A model generated the notes under the pieces. That model saw nothing but the letters and a program-made list of their open reading frames with translations, was not told the origin of the DNA and made no database searches. Below are positions 1 through 9,173 of a stretch of 64,000 nt of DNA, one piece after another. Position numbers and translations under genes: made by a program. Source of the DNA: Zantedeschia hybrid cultivar. Its lineage: Eukaryota; Streptophyta; Magnoliopsida; Alismatales; Araceae. The stretch covers positions 48,336,501-48,400,500 of the forward strand of contig JARZZO010000006.1 in assembly GCA_030544215.1 (NCBI GenBank). Reading direction: 5' to 3'. How positions within the stretch are numbered: the first letter of the stretch is position 1; each line of letters opens with the position of its first letter.

Positions 1-101
1 ACGCCAAGGATTGGGTACAGCGGAATACCGTCGAAGGGAATTGTGTGTCAATAAGGAATCATTCGCTCTCAGTACTTAGATAGAGAATGCTCTAGGAAGG
101 A
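1..101 (+). repeat. Copia LTR fragment, family A, plus-oriented
   Basis: These bases match the middle of the complete family-A LTR found at 40960-42500 (the part near 41487-41590). The match stops exactly where element A begins with its TG terminus. It is therefore the left remnant of an older, oppositely oriented LTR into which element A inserted. The remainder lies outside the window or was lost. Confidence 0.8.
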
Positions 102-190
102 TGTTGGGTTTTCTCGGTTTCTCCGGATCGCTCACGCAGCGGAAAATAAAATATTTACAGCGATCCATTCCCGTTTCGAAATCTAAAGTA

Positions 191-239
191 CGATAATCGG
201 ATTATCGAAGTTCTCACCGTGTGCGGATTCGAATCCGCA
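191..239. repeat. Twin palindromes in LTR
   Basis: CGATAATCGGATTATCG (191-207) and TGCGGATTCGAATCCGCA (222-239) are adjacent palindromes about 100 bp inside the primer-site end of the LTR. The second is perfect here and in the copies near 7971, 30889, 32316 and 42362. Confidence 0.85.
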
Positions 240-572
240 GCCGTTCGGTTCCGTCGGTGTGACACCGCAAGCCGCGCAAGTGCCCGGCCTCTAGCGAAGT
301 CCACGCGATCCTCCCCGCGACGGATATCCTCGAGTTCCTCGTTCTTCCCAGCCCACGAAGCCTCCGCCGGTCGCCGCAATGATCGCCGCAACGCGCGGAC
401 GATTTCCCGTCGAACGGGATTCGGAGAAGCGGCGGAGCAGATCTGGATCTGTCTAGACGCCAGAGAAAGACAGAAACTGAGGAGGGGCGGCTAGAGTTAG
501 CAGCCGCTTGGCCTGCTCAGCCCGTTCGCTATGTTTTATACTAACCGCGTGATTTTTCATAAAAACCCCCGA

Positions 573-582
573 TTTATATAAA
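573..582 (-). promoter_or_regulatory. LTR TATA-like box (element A)
   Basis: TTTATATAAA, self-complementary, lies about 475 bp from the primer-site end of the LTR. It is in the right place for the start of the genomic RNA read leftward. The same box recurs in the other family-A LTRs (for example TTTATATAAA near 31230 and 32655). Promoter role is inferred. Confidence 0.55.
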
Positions 583-1412
583 ACCCACTTATTTATCCAT
601 CGCCTTGAGAATCATTTGTGTGTGACCCTCTAGGCCCAAGTACCAGTCCAGTTAATGGCCCAACAAGCCCAGTGACTCTTCACTGGCTTTATTAATTAAT
701 TAATAACCCTTTATTAATCAATTAATCAATCGAATTGATGTCGCACATCGAATTCGACCCGGCCTCCGATCACGTTGGGTGCCAAGCAACACCGCGTGAA
801 CCCGGAAGGTATTTGGGGTTAAGTAACCCACTCTTGGAACCTTTCCGCCGACGGTTACCGCGTGGATATAATCCTTCATTCGTACAATGCTCTCGAGTCA
901 ACTCAGGGTATGGCGAGCTGTCAAACCCTAACCGGTCGACTCACTTGGATTGGATGCCGCTGATGAATATCGGAAAACTCCTTTCCCGATATTATCGTCC
1001 GCCCTGGCCAGGGACTTTCGCGCATCCTTCCTAGAGCATTCTCTCTCTAAGTACCGAGAGCGAATGATTCCTTATTGACACACAATTCACTTCGACGATA
1101 TTCCGTTGTACCCAATCCTTGGCGTATTAGAATCTCGTGGCTAGAGATTCGTAAACCAAGGTCAAAGCACAGAAGTCCACCGCCAAGGTGTCCTTGGTGT
1201 CTCAGGTCCGAGGACCATCCACGCAACTGCGACAATAGAATCAAGCTGGTTGACAGTGAGGTACAATACCATCCAGCGATTCAGTCGGATCAGTTCAGTG
1301 AACTCATTCTCCAATGAGCACCTACAGATTTGCCTTAGTGTCTCCACACAAGTGACTTATGAGATCAGTCACCCTCATCATATGAGCAAGAGTAATCTGT
1401 ACTAGTCTAACC

Positions 1413-1441
1413 AGATATCCGATGTCCTTCTCGGATATCCT
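1413..1441 (-). other. Conserved U3 hairpin of LTR A
   Basis: Arms GATATCCGA and TCGGATATC enclose an 8-nt loop. It sits about 213 nt from the LTR start in the sense direction. Equivalent hairpins with different but still paired arms occur in family B (12246-12273), K (about 62241-62270) and L (62791-62818). Confidence 0.75.
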
Positions 1442-1653
1442 CCGACTAGGAACGATTAAGAATATATGTGTTTAAGTGATCAGTCTCATTAGTATGATCT
1501 CATCATAATCTGATCACCATAACACATATTCACGGACTTCATTATAAAGCGATAATTAATGCGATTTACACATAATGAATATTATGCCATTATATTAATA
1601 AAATGAACGAGATTTACATTGTCAGATTGGCTTGTAGGCCACCTAAACTAACA

Positions 1654-1668
1654 ATCTCCCACTTGGAC
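1654..1668 (-). promoter_or_regulatory. Polypurine tract of element A
   Basis: Read on the minus strand this is AAGTGGGAGAT directly before the 3' LTR start. It is the plus-strand primer expected there. The plus-strand equivalent in element B is at 12476-12490. Confidence 0.8.
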
Positions 1669-2506
1669 TAAAGCCAATCACCTTTATACAATAAGCCCAT
1701 AGACTCTAGGTGACGCTCAAACACAATTTGAGCCAACGGCTTTGTCAGTGGATCTGCTATATTGTCGACGGATGGAACTCTTTCCACTACTACATCTCCT
1801 CTGGATATGATATCTCTGATAAGGTGAAAGCGCCTCAGAATATGCTTCGAATTCTGATGAGACCGCGGCTCTTTCGCTTGCGCAATGGCTCCATTGTTGT
1901 CGCACAACAATGAACAGGCTCAGAGATGCTGGGAACTACGCCGAGGTCGGTGATGAATTTCTTCAACCACACTGCTTCCTTGGCGGCTTCAGTTGCAGCG
2001 ATGTACTCAGCTTCAGTCGTCGAATCTGCAGTGGTTACTTGCTTGGAACTCTTCCAGCACACTGCCCCTTCGTTCAAAGTAAACACGAATCCAGATGTAG
2101 ACTTGCTATCATCTGGATCTGACTGGAAACTCGAGTCAGTAAAGCCTCGCAGTTTCAAGTCACCTCCTCCATAGACAAGAAACATATCCTTAGTTCTTAT
2201 CAAGTATTTAAGGATACATTTCACTGCCTTCTAGTGCTCTTCGCCTGGATCAGCTTGAAATCTGCTCGTAACACTTAGAGCAAATGCAACATCAGGCCGT
2301 GTACATAGCATGGCATACATGATAGATCCTATGGCATCGGCATAGGGTATCCTATCCATGAATGCCCTCTCATCAGGAGTCTTAGGAGACTGCTCCTTTG
2401 AGAGACTAATTCCATGTCTCATCGGTATGAGACCTCTCTTGAAATTTTCCATGCCAAACCTTTTGACTATGGTATCTATGTACAAGGATTGGGTCATTCC
2501 AAGCAT
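1668..2506 (-). pseudogene. RT end and RNase H of element A
   Basis: Three pieces continue the pol frame. 2506-2231 is the end of RT and stops at a Trp-to-TAG type change. 2224-1835 is RNase H, with ADSTTEAEYIAA. 1910-1668 is the RNase H end, with CDNNGAIAQAKEP and ADPLTKPLAQ, in a shifted frame after a small deletion near 1910. Comparison with element C, where this stretch stays in frame, locates the frameshift. Confidence 0.88.
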
Positions 2507-2536
2507 CCTCTTTGATCTATCTCTATAGATCCGTAT

Positions 2537-4321
2537 TCACAATACGTAGGATGCTTCTCCCAAATCCTTCATGGAGAAGTTTTTCGACAGCCAGATCTTT
2601 ACTGATGACATCATAGCTACATCATTCCCAATGAGTAGTATGTCATCTACGTAAAGAACTAGAAAAGTGACTGCACTCCCACTGGTCTTCTTGTACACAC
2701 AAGGCTCATCTTCATTCTTAATGAAGTCATAAGACTTGACTGCCTCGTCAAATCTTATGTTCCAGCTCCGGGAAGCCTGCTTCAGTCCATAAATGGACCT
2801 CTGAAGCTTGCACACTTTATCTGGAAATTCTTTGGATGTGAAATCTTCTGGTTGTATCATATACACCTCTTCCTCAAGGTTACCATTGAGGAAGGCAGTC
2901 TTCACATCCATCTGCCAGATTTCATAATCAAAATGTGCAGCAATGGCGAGTAGAACTCGGATCGACTTTATCATGGCAACTGGTGAGAAAGTCTCGTCAT
3001 AGTCAATTCCTTGCCTTTGACGATATCCCTTTGCCACCAACCTTGCCTTATAAGTATCGATCCGTCCATCAGCACCGATCTTTCTTTTAAAGATCCACTT
3101 GCAACCGATGGGTACAATACTCTCGGACAAGTCCTCCAAGTTCCGAACTTGGTTGGTGTACATGGATTGGATTTCTGAGTTCATAGCTTCTCGCAATTTC
3201 CTAGATTCTAGGCATTCTATGGCCTCCTGGTAGGTTTTAGGATCATCATCCTCATTATATTGTACCTTAGACTCACCTTCAGCGATATGTCCCACATATC
3301 GTTCGAGTAGTCTAGGTACTCTACCAGATCTACGAGGCTCATCTGTGTGTACCTGAACAGATTCAGGAACTGATATCTCATCTGATGATAATATAGTTGT
3401 TTGGGGATCTGGAACCTCTTCCAGTACTATTTTACTCCCACTGTCTTCCTGGAGAAGGTATTCCTCTTCCAGGAAGACAGCTTTCCTGGCAACAAACACA
3501 TTTTGTTCACCAAGATGGAAAAAATAGTATCCAAAGGTTTCCTTTGAATATCCCACAAACCTGCATTTATCAGTTCGTGATTCCAGCTTGTCTAGATCAT
3601 GCCTATTTACATGAGCAGGACAACCCCAGACTTTAACATGTTTAAATTCTGGTTTCCTGCCTTTCCATATCTCATATGGAGTAGAGGCCACAGACTTGTT
3701 GGGTACTCTGTTCAGTAGGTATGCTGCTGACTCTAGAGCATACCCCCAGAGAGACACTGGTAATCCCGAAAAGCTCATCATGGATCGCACCATGTCCAAC
3801 AAAGTGCGATTCCTCCTTTCTGATACACCATTTATCTGTGGTGTATATGGAGGGGTCAGCTGAGAAAGGATACCATTATCCTTTAAGAATTGTGTGAAGT
3901 TAATACTCAAGTATTCTCCTCCTCGATCTGATCGAAGAGCTTTAATATACTTTCCTAACTGCTTCTCTACCTCATTCTTGAACTCCTTGAACTTCTCAAA
4001 TGCTTCCGATTTGTACTTCATTACGTACACATAACCGAATCTTGAGAAGTCATCGGTGAACGTGATGAAGTAAGAAAAGCCACATTTGGCTTGGGTGGAC
4101 ATTGGACCACATACATCTGAATGTATTAGTTCCAAAATGTCCTTGGCACGTTCTCCATGTCCACTAAATGGAGATTTTGCCATCTTTCCCATAAGGCAAG
4201 ATTCGCATGTTGCAAACGATTTATAATCGAATGTTTTTAAGTAACCATGCTTGTGCAACTTTTGCAACCTGCTTTCGCCAATGTGCCCAAGTCTACAATG
4301 CCACATGTAGGCTTGGTTCAC
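2537..4321 (-). pseudogene. Integrase and reverse transcriptase part, element A
   Basis: 594 codons in the same frame as the upstream Gag-protease part, separated from it by the stop at 4418-4420. It opens with the HCRLGHIG motif of the GAG-pre-integrase domain. The integrase core follows, with the acidic residues in contexts IHSDVCGP, RSDRGGEY and GVSERRNR. An acidic linker leads into RT, with motifs WQMDVKTAFLNG and the catalytic YVDD. The final codons before the stop at 2537 are GEASYVL, in the middle of the RT thumb/connection, so the rest of RT lies downstream in the same frame. Integrase would insert the DNA copy and RT would make it. Confidence 0.92.
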
Positions 4322-4417
4322 ACAATTCTTGTTCTTCTTAAGAGCTTTGTCAATCTGAAGATTGTAATGAGAAACATCTAATAGATATAGACCGTTGACT
4401 AAAGATGCTGAAGCTAT

Positions 4418-5086
4418 TCATTTATTACCATAATAAATCGAACAACTTCTATTCTCAATAGTCAACCTATATTCTATCTTATCCAAACAAGATATTGATA
4501 TGATGTTCTTTATTATGCTAGGAACATAATAACAATCTTCTAAAAGTAAGGCGTCTCCTGATGGAAGCCTGAGGTTTGCTGTCCCAACAGCAATCGCCGC
4601 AACTTTTGCGCCATTTCCTAGCCTCAATTCCACCTCATCTTGTCTCAGCTTGCGCTTACTTGTCAGCATCTGCACATCATGGCAGATATGAGAAGCACAT
4701 CCGGTATCCAATACCCAAGATGTGAAATCTCTAACTGACAAGTTGATATCTATCATATAGATATCTGAAGCTTCATATAGCTTCATCTTTTCATGAGCTT
4801 TATCATGAAGGAACTCCTTGCAGTTCCTTTTCCAGTGACCATATTGCTTATAGTAGAAGCAGTCACCCTTCACTACTCCTTTGCCTTTGTCCTTCGATCT
4901 TTTATCGTTAGCTATCATCTTTGCTTCAGGGGCATCCAATGCCGATTCAGCAGGAGGATCAGCTCCAGGGACGAAGTCAATGTGCTCAGATCTGAAGACA
5001 TTCTTCAGGTTTCTGAACAAATCCGAGTAGATCAAGTAAGTCAAAAGGGCATCAAGTATGCCACGGAGTGGGTTATTCGACGACAT
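4418..5086 (-). pseudogene. Gag (capsid-deleted) and protease, element A
   Basis: 222 codons. Residues 1-55 match the Gag amino end of element B, and residues 76-89 match its zinc knuckle. About 170 residues of capsid sequence present in B (encoded around 16080-15600) are missing. The knuckle reads C-x2-Y-x4-H-x4-C, with the second zinc ligand replaced by Tyr. The protease active site Asp-Thr-Gly is at residues 127-129, in the context VLDTGCASHIC. The same deletion and the same Cys-to-Tyr change occur in elements C and E, so they predate the separation of these copies. Gag normally builds the particle, so this product could not do so alone. Confidence 0.88.
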
Positions 5087-5271
5087 AATTCCCTACAGGA
5101 GATAAGTAAAATCTATTTAGCAGATGTTCAATTATTAAAATTTAAAACAAGACATGGTCTTTTGTTCAAGTTTAACTCCCACTAATTTTCGACGGACTAT
5201 ATAACCCTCAGTTATAAAGAACGGAAGACGTCGACAGTCTCCTAGTAGGGATCAGAATCTCAATGACTTGC

Positions 5272-5591
5272 ACTACAGCCTTGTGGATAGCACAACAAAC
5301 TGTAATACAATCAGAGAGCACCCAAGTCATGGGACTTTCAACTCCTTGCAATATCTGATCATGGCTTCGGTCCCCAGAGATTTAATGGCCTTGTGGATAG
5401 CACAACAAACCACTAATTCTGGTCTAAGCTAACTATCATTACGCGACGAGCATAGATTTGCATGCAGCCCTTGTGGATAGCACAACAAAGCTACATGGTT
5501 CTTCTACCCCGATCTATAAGCATTTAATGCCATAGCCACAGTTTCTCCTCCCTATTAAGCAGGCCTTGTGGATAGCACAACAAACCTGCCT
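5272..5591 (-). other. Leader array of four hairpins, element A
   Basis: Four copies of a core containing TTGTGGATAGCACAA lie at 5279-5299, 5389-5409, 5469-5489 and 5564-5584. TTGTG and CACAA pair around the loop GATAG. Each core is flanked by its own outer stem of 5-8 bp that differs from the others: ACTACAG/CTGTAAT, TTAATGG/CCACTAA, CATGCAGC/GCTACATG and AAGCAGG/CCTGCCT. The array ends 186 nt before the gag start. The same four hairpins are in elements C, D and E, and diverged ones are in B. Confidence 0.85.
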
Positions 5592-6439
5592 AAAGTGATT
5601 CGAATCCTATGACTATAACGATGGTGGACCACGCGGTAAGTTCTCAACTGCTCGCGTTACGGCTTAGAGTTTATCTGAGGGTATTTAGATAACTTTTATC
5701 TTGGTCTCTCCTAGGTGATAGTATATAGATATATCGTATGTATTTATTAAATACTATAACCTGCTTTGATTCATAATCAAAATAAAACAATGCATCTCAT
5801 ACATGTCATTAGTGTGGTCATGGATAGCACAGTGGGTTTCATTGGAGCCATCAGTCAAACGCACACACAATCTAACACAACAATTATATTAGATAACCTG
5901 CAAACACATAGGCAACAGATCTCCATCTTTTCGCCTTCCTGGTTGCAGTTGTGGATCGTCCTCGCTCCTTCATCGGTTGCCTCGATCTTATTACATTTAA
6001 ATTCTAGAATTTACAAATAAATTGAAGAAGGCCTTATGGCGAGTACAAGAGAGAGAGGGTGGTAGAAATACATCGGAGTATGAGAGAGAGAGGTGCGCAG
6101 ACCTCTATTTATTAATAATTAATAAACATCATACATCCACGATCCACACAATCCATTCATCACATGAATAATAAATTAAGTGCATATCCATCACCACGGT
6201 GTGTTTTAAACATTCCACACATGATTCAGCGTATCACATGGCTAAAACAAATGAGTTTTTCAAAATAAATAAGTTTGGCTTTCAAAAAGCTGGGATCTAA
6301 TCAAAATTGGTGTTTGAATTTCGAAAACACTTTTAATTAACTTAACATGTAATTAAATCAAATTTAAAAGCAATAAACACACATTTCATGTGCACACACT
6401 CCGAATTAATAATTCCAGATTATTCCATGCAAATTAGAA

Positions 6440-6910
6440 CGATTCTAATAATCAATCTAACTATTAGATTGAAATCCCATTAACAATCTAACAATTAGAC
6501 TATTAAAATTATTACTAATCTAACTCTTAGATCAGTAGATTAAAATTAATAATTAATTTAACACTTAAATTAACAATCAACTTTAATTCGTCATAAACCA
6601 TTAATCTAACTCTTAGATTAATTAATTAATTAATGTTAATGACTAATTTAACTCTTAAACTAGTAATTAACACTAATTAATTATTTAACTACTAATCTAA
6701 CTCTTAGATTATTAGATTAACATTAATTATTAGTTTAACACTTAAACTAATAACTCCTAATTAAACCTTTATATTAGTTAATTAAAACTAATTATCAATT
6801 TAACATTTAAACTGACAATTAATTCCAGTTAACTAAATAACTAACTTAACACTTAAGTTAGACAATTAAAATTAATTATTAATTTAACATTTAAATTAAT
6901 AACCAATTCC
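6440..6910 (-). repeat. Array of short palindromes in AT-rich leader, element A
   Basis: More than ten copies of an imperfect 17-20 nt palindrome are present, such as AATCTAACTCTTAGATT, TAATTTAACACTTAAATT and TAGTTTAACACTTAAACTA. The arms vary together so that pairing is kept. They are separated by roughly 25-60 nt of A/T-rich sequence. Equivalent arrays are at 34720-35280, 43120-43600 and 50440-50960. Confidence 0.75.
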
Positions 6911-7089
6911 AATTATTAACAACACTTTGTTAATTAAATGATTCATAATCATTATTGCCCAATTAAAATTAAGAATTAAATAATAATTTCATATTCCAAA
7001 ACAATTTTGAATTTTATAATTAATATATAATTCTCAATTAAAATTTTAATGGGCTAAGGTTTAATAGAAATGGGGGTTTAATAGGGGTT

Positions 7090-7600
7090 CAAAGGTTTAA
7101 TGGGTCGGGTTCAATGGGCTCAGCCTAATGGCCGAGCCATGGCTCGGCCCTGTGCTTAGCCAGGGCTCGACCAGGGGCGAGCCTGGCTCAGGCACCCGGT
7201 CCACCCACTAAGCCCGCCCGGTCCAACCGGGTTTAGCCCCAAGAAGGCCGACTGGTTCGTCTTCAACCCGACACCTCCCTCCTACCTGCAGAAAACCCTA
7301 GAAGGGTTGCAGGTGCCACCGGCGGCGGGAAAGTTTCAGGGCCCACTGTGGCCTGGCCTCCGGTGTCGGCGAGCTCGCCGGAGGGATCGCTGACGGCGCC
7401 CGGAGACATACATATGCAGCCCGAGCCCCCATTTATAAACCTGGTTTTCAAGATGCTCTTCCAAAAACCGTGGGAAGAACAAGGAGTTGGGGCTTCTGCC
7501 GGCCATCACCAGCGGGTTCTCCGGCGACGGCCTTGCAACCCGTGGTGCCCAGTGATGATCTCCAGAAAATCCGAAGTGCCGATCCTCCATCCCAACACTT
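7090..7600 (-). other. GC-rich island of leader, element A
   Basis: This is a strongly GC-rich segment between the primer site and the AT-rich leader. It contains CGAGCC/GGCTCG inverted motifs (7130-7190) and an inverted repeat with arms ACCTGCA/TGCAGGT around ACCCTAGAAGGGT (7284-7313). I see no convincing reading frame; the short open frames are low-complexity. Elements B, C, D and E have islands at the same relative place. Confidence 0.6.
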
Positions 7601-7624
7601 GGGGGGGGGGGGGGGGGGGGGGGG
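7601..7624 (+). repeat. 24-nt G homopolymer
   Basis: An uninterrupted run of 24 G lies in the leader of element A. No other copy of the leader has it. Length should be treated with caution because homopolymers are error-prone in sequencing. Confidence 0.9.
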
Positions 7625-7832
7625 TTTGAACAAAGCCGCAATAAATCCGGATCTTCATCACATGAAAAATCCGAAAACCCCAAAAAAATTTCGAAAAATT
7701 GCAGAAAAAAATAATCGAATTAACTGTGCCCATCGTATGAACATAGATCCAACAATTAATCGAACATTTATGCATGGAATAACGCATGAAATATTAAGTT
7801 CGGAGACCGAAACGGGACGAGAAACAGTGGAA

Positions 7833-7849
7833 CCTCGCTCTGATACAAC
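7833..7849 (-). promoter_or_regulatory. Primer binding site of element A
   Basis: On the minus strand, directly after the 5' LTR, the sequence is a one-base variant of TGGTATCAGAGC, the site complementary to the 3' end of initiator Met tRNA (here TTGTATCAGAGC). It marks the LTR/leader border and the direction of the element. Confidence 0.85.
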
Positions 7850-8523
7850 TGTTGGGATTTCTCGGGTTTTTCCGGATTGCTCACGCAGCGGAAAATAAAA
7901 TATTTACAGCGATCCGTTCCCTTTTCGAAATCTAAAGTACGATAATCGGATTATCGAAGTTCTCACCGTGTGCGGATTCGAATCCGCAGCCGTTCGGTTC
8001 CGTCGGTGTGACACCGCAAGCCGCGCAAGTGCCCGGCCTCTAGCGAAGTCCACGCGATCCTCCCCGCGACGGATATCCTCGAGTTCCTCGTTCTTCGCAG
8101 CCCACGAAGCCTCCGCCGGTCGCCGCAATGATCGCCGCAACGCGCGGACGATTTCCCGTCGAACGGGATTCGGAGAAGCGGCGGAGCAGATCTGGATCTG
8201 TCTGGACGCCAGAGAAAGACAGAAACTGAGGAGGGGCGGCTAGAGTTAGCAGCCGCTTGGCCTGCTCAGCCCGTTCGCTATGTTTTATACTAACCGCGCG
8301 GTTTTTCATAAAAATCCCCGATTTATATAAAACCCACTTATTTATCCATCGCCTTGAGAATCATTTGCGTGTGACCCTCTAGGCCCAAGTACCAGTCTAG
8401 TTAATGGCCCAACAAGCCCAGTGACTCCTCACTGGCTTTATTAATTAATTAATAACCTTTTATTAATCAATTAATCAATCAATTTCATGTCGCACATCGA
8501 ATTCGACCGGGCCTCCGATCACG
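7850..8523 (-). repeat. Truncated 5' LTR of element A
   Basis: It starts TGTTGGG next to the primer site. It matches 102-774 closely, then stops abruptly at the join to gypsy integrase sequence. The missing part is the upstream half of the LTR. Because that includes U3, this copy has probably lost its upstream promoter sequences. Confidence 0.9.
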
Positions 8524-9173
8524 GGATTAATCACAAGCTGGCTACCCCTTATCATCCCCAAACCAGTGGCCAAGTGGAAGTTTCCAATAGAGAGATCAAG
8601 AAAATTCTGCAAAAGTCCGTTAGGCCCGATAGAAAAGATTGGTCTGAAAGGTTAGATGATGCCTTATGGACCTACCGGACCGCTTACAAAACTCCTATTG
8701 GCATGTCTCCTTATTGCCTGGTTTTTGGAAAAGCGTGCCACCTTCCAGTGGAATTGGAACATAGGGCGTATTGGACCATTAAACAAGTCAATCTGGACCT
8801 AGCCCAAGCTGGTTCCCACCGAACCTTACAACTGAGTGAGTTAGAAGAATTGCATAATGAGGCCTATAAGAACTCCAAAATCAATAAAGGCAAAACTAAA
8901 GGTTTCCATGATAAACATATTGTGAGAAAATCTTTTCTTCCAAATCAGAAAGTTTGGCTATTTAACTCTAGGCTTCGCCTATTTCCAAGAAAACTGAAGT
9001 CCAGCTGGGATGGACCATTCTTGGTCATTAAAGCCTTTGATCATGGAGCTGTTAAAATCATGAATCCTAAGAATGGGAACACTTTCACCGTTAGTGGTCA
9101 ACGGTTGAAACCATTTATTGAAAACCTTCAAAATGAGCCACCGGAATCCATTGAGCTGAGTGATCCGCATTAA
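8524..9173 (+). pseudogene. Athila-type Ty3/gypsy integrase C-terminal part
   Basis: The open frame reads from the junction at 8524 to a stop at 9171-9173. It carries the end of the gypsy integrase core (ATPYHPQTSGQVE, TAYKTPIGMSPY, GKACHLPVELEHRAYW) and the integrase C-terminal barrel (SSWDGPFLVIK). The GKACHLPVELEH stretch is typical of the Athila/Tat group. The catalytic Asp residues of the core would be upstream and are missing, because the copy is cut at the join with the copia LTR. The frame is otherwise undamaged. Its first in-frame Met, at 8487, lies inside the copia LTR, so any start there is accidental. Confidence 0.9.

Larger units (their letters stand above)
102..1653 (-). repeat. 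3' LTR of copia element A
   Basis: It starts TGTTGGG and ends CTAACA on the plus strand, about 1.55 kb, and is followed by the complement of a purine tract. It contains a TATA-like box (573-582), an 18-bp perfect palindrome (222-239), a 17-bp palindrome (191-207) and a 10-bp-stem hairpin (1413-1441). The same LTR recurs at 7850, 30763, 32189, 32927, 39967, 40960, 51892 and 54984. Confidence 0.93.
1668..5086 (-). pseudogene. Copia gag-pol polyprotein of element A (broken)
   Basis: One long frame read from 5086 leftward. It holds a short Gag, zinc-knuckle relic, aspartic protease, GAG-pre-integrase, integrase core, copia-type RT (RVT_2) and RNase H. It is interrupted by in-frame stops at 4418-4420, 2537-2539 and 2231-2233 and by a frameshift near 1905-1915. 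Otherwise the reading is continuous, so decay is recent. The frame ends at 1668 just before the polypurine tract, as expected. The start at 5086 begins Met-Ser-Ser, the same start as in elements B, C and E. No functional product is expected from this copy. Confidence 0.92.
102..8523 (-). mobile_element. Ty1/copia LTR retrotransposon A (5' LTR truncated)
   Basis: On the minus strand the order is truncated 5' LTR (7850-8523), Met-tRNA primer site, a leader of about 2.7 kb, gag-protease-integrase-RT-RNase H, polypurine tract and complete 3' LTR (102-1653). Protease before integrase before RT is the copia order. The two LTRs look nearly identical over their shared part, so the insertion is fairly young, yet the polyprotein has three stops and a frameshift. 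The 5' LTR ends abruptly against an Athila-type integrase, so no target duplication can be checked. Lineage is probably Tork/Angela-like, but this is only an impression from the RT and RNase H motifs. Confidence 0.93.

Noticed and set aside
222..239. tRNA or Pol III internal promoter from GATTCGAATC
   Set aside because: The motif is part of a perfect palindrome in the LTR; no tRNA fold in the flanks.
5272..5591. CRISPR-like look of regularly spaced short repeats in the leader arrays
   Set aside because: Only four units, with unique pairing flanks instead of spacers, inside an LTR retrotransposon of a plant; no cas genes.
8487..8523. Start codon for the gypsy integrase at 8487
   Set aside because: The Met lies in the truncated copia LTR; integrase homology begins after the junction at 8524.
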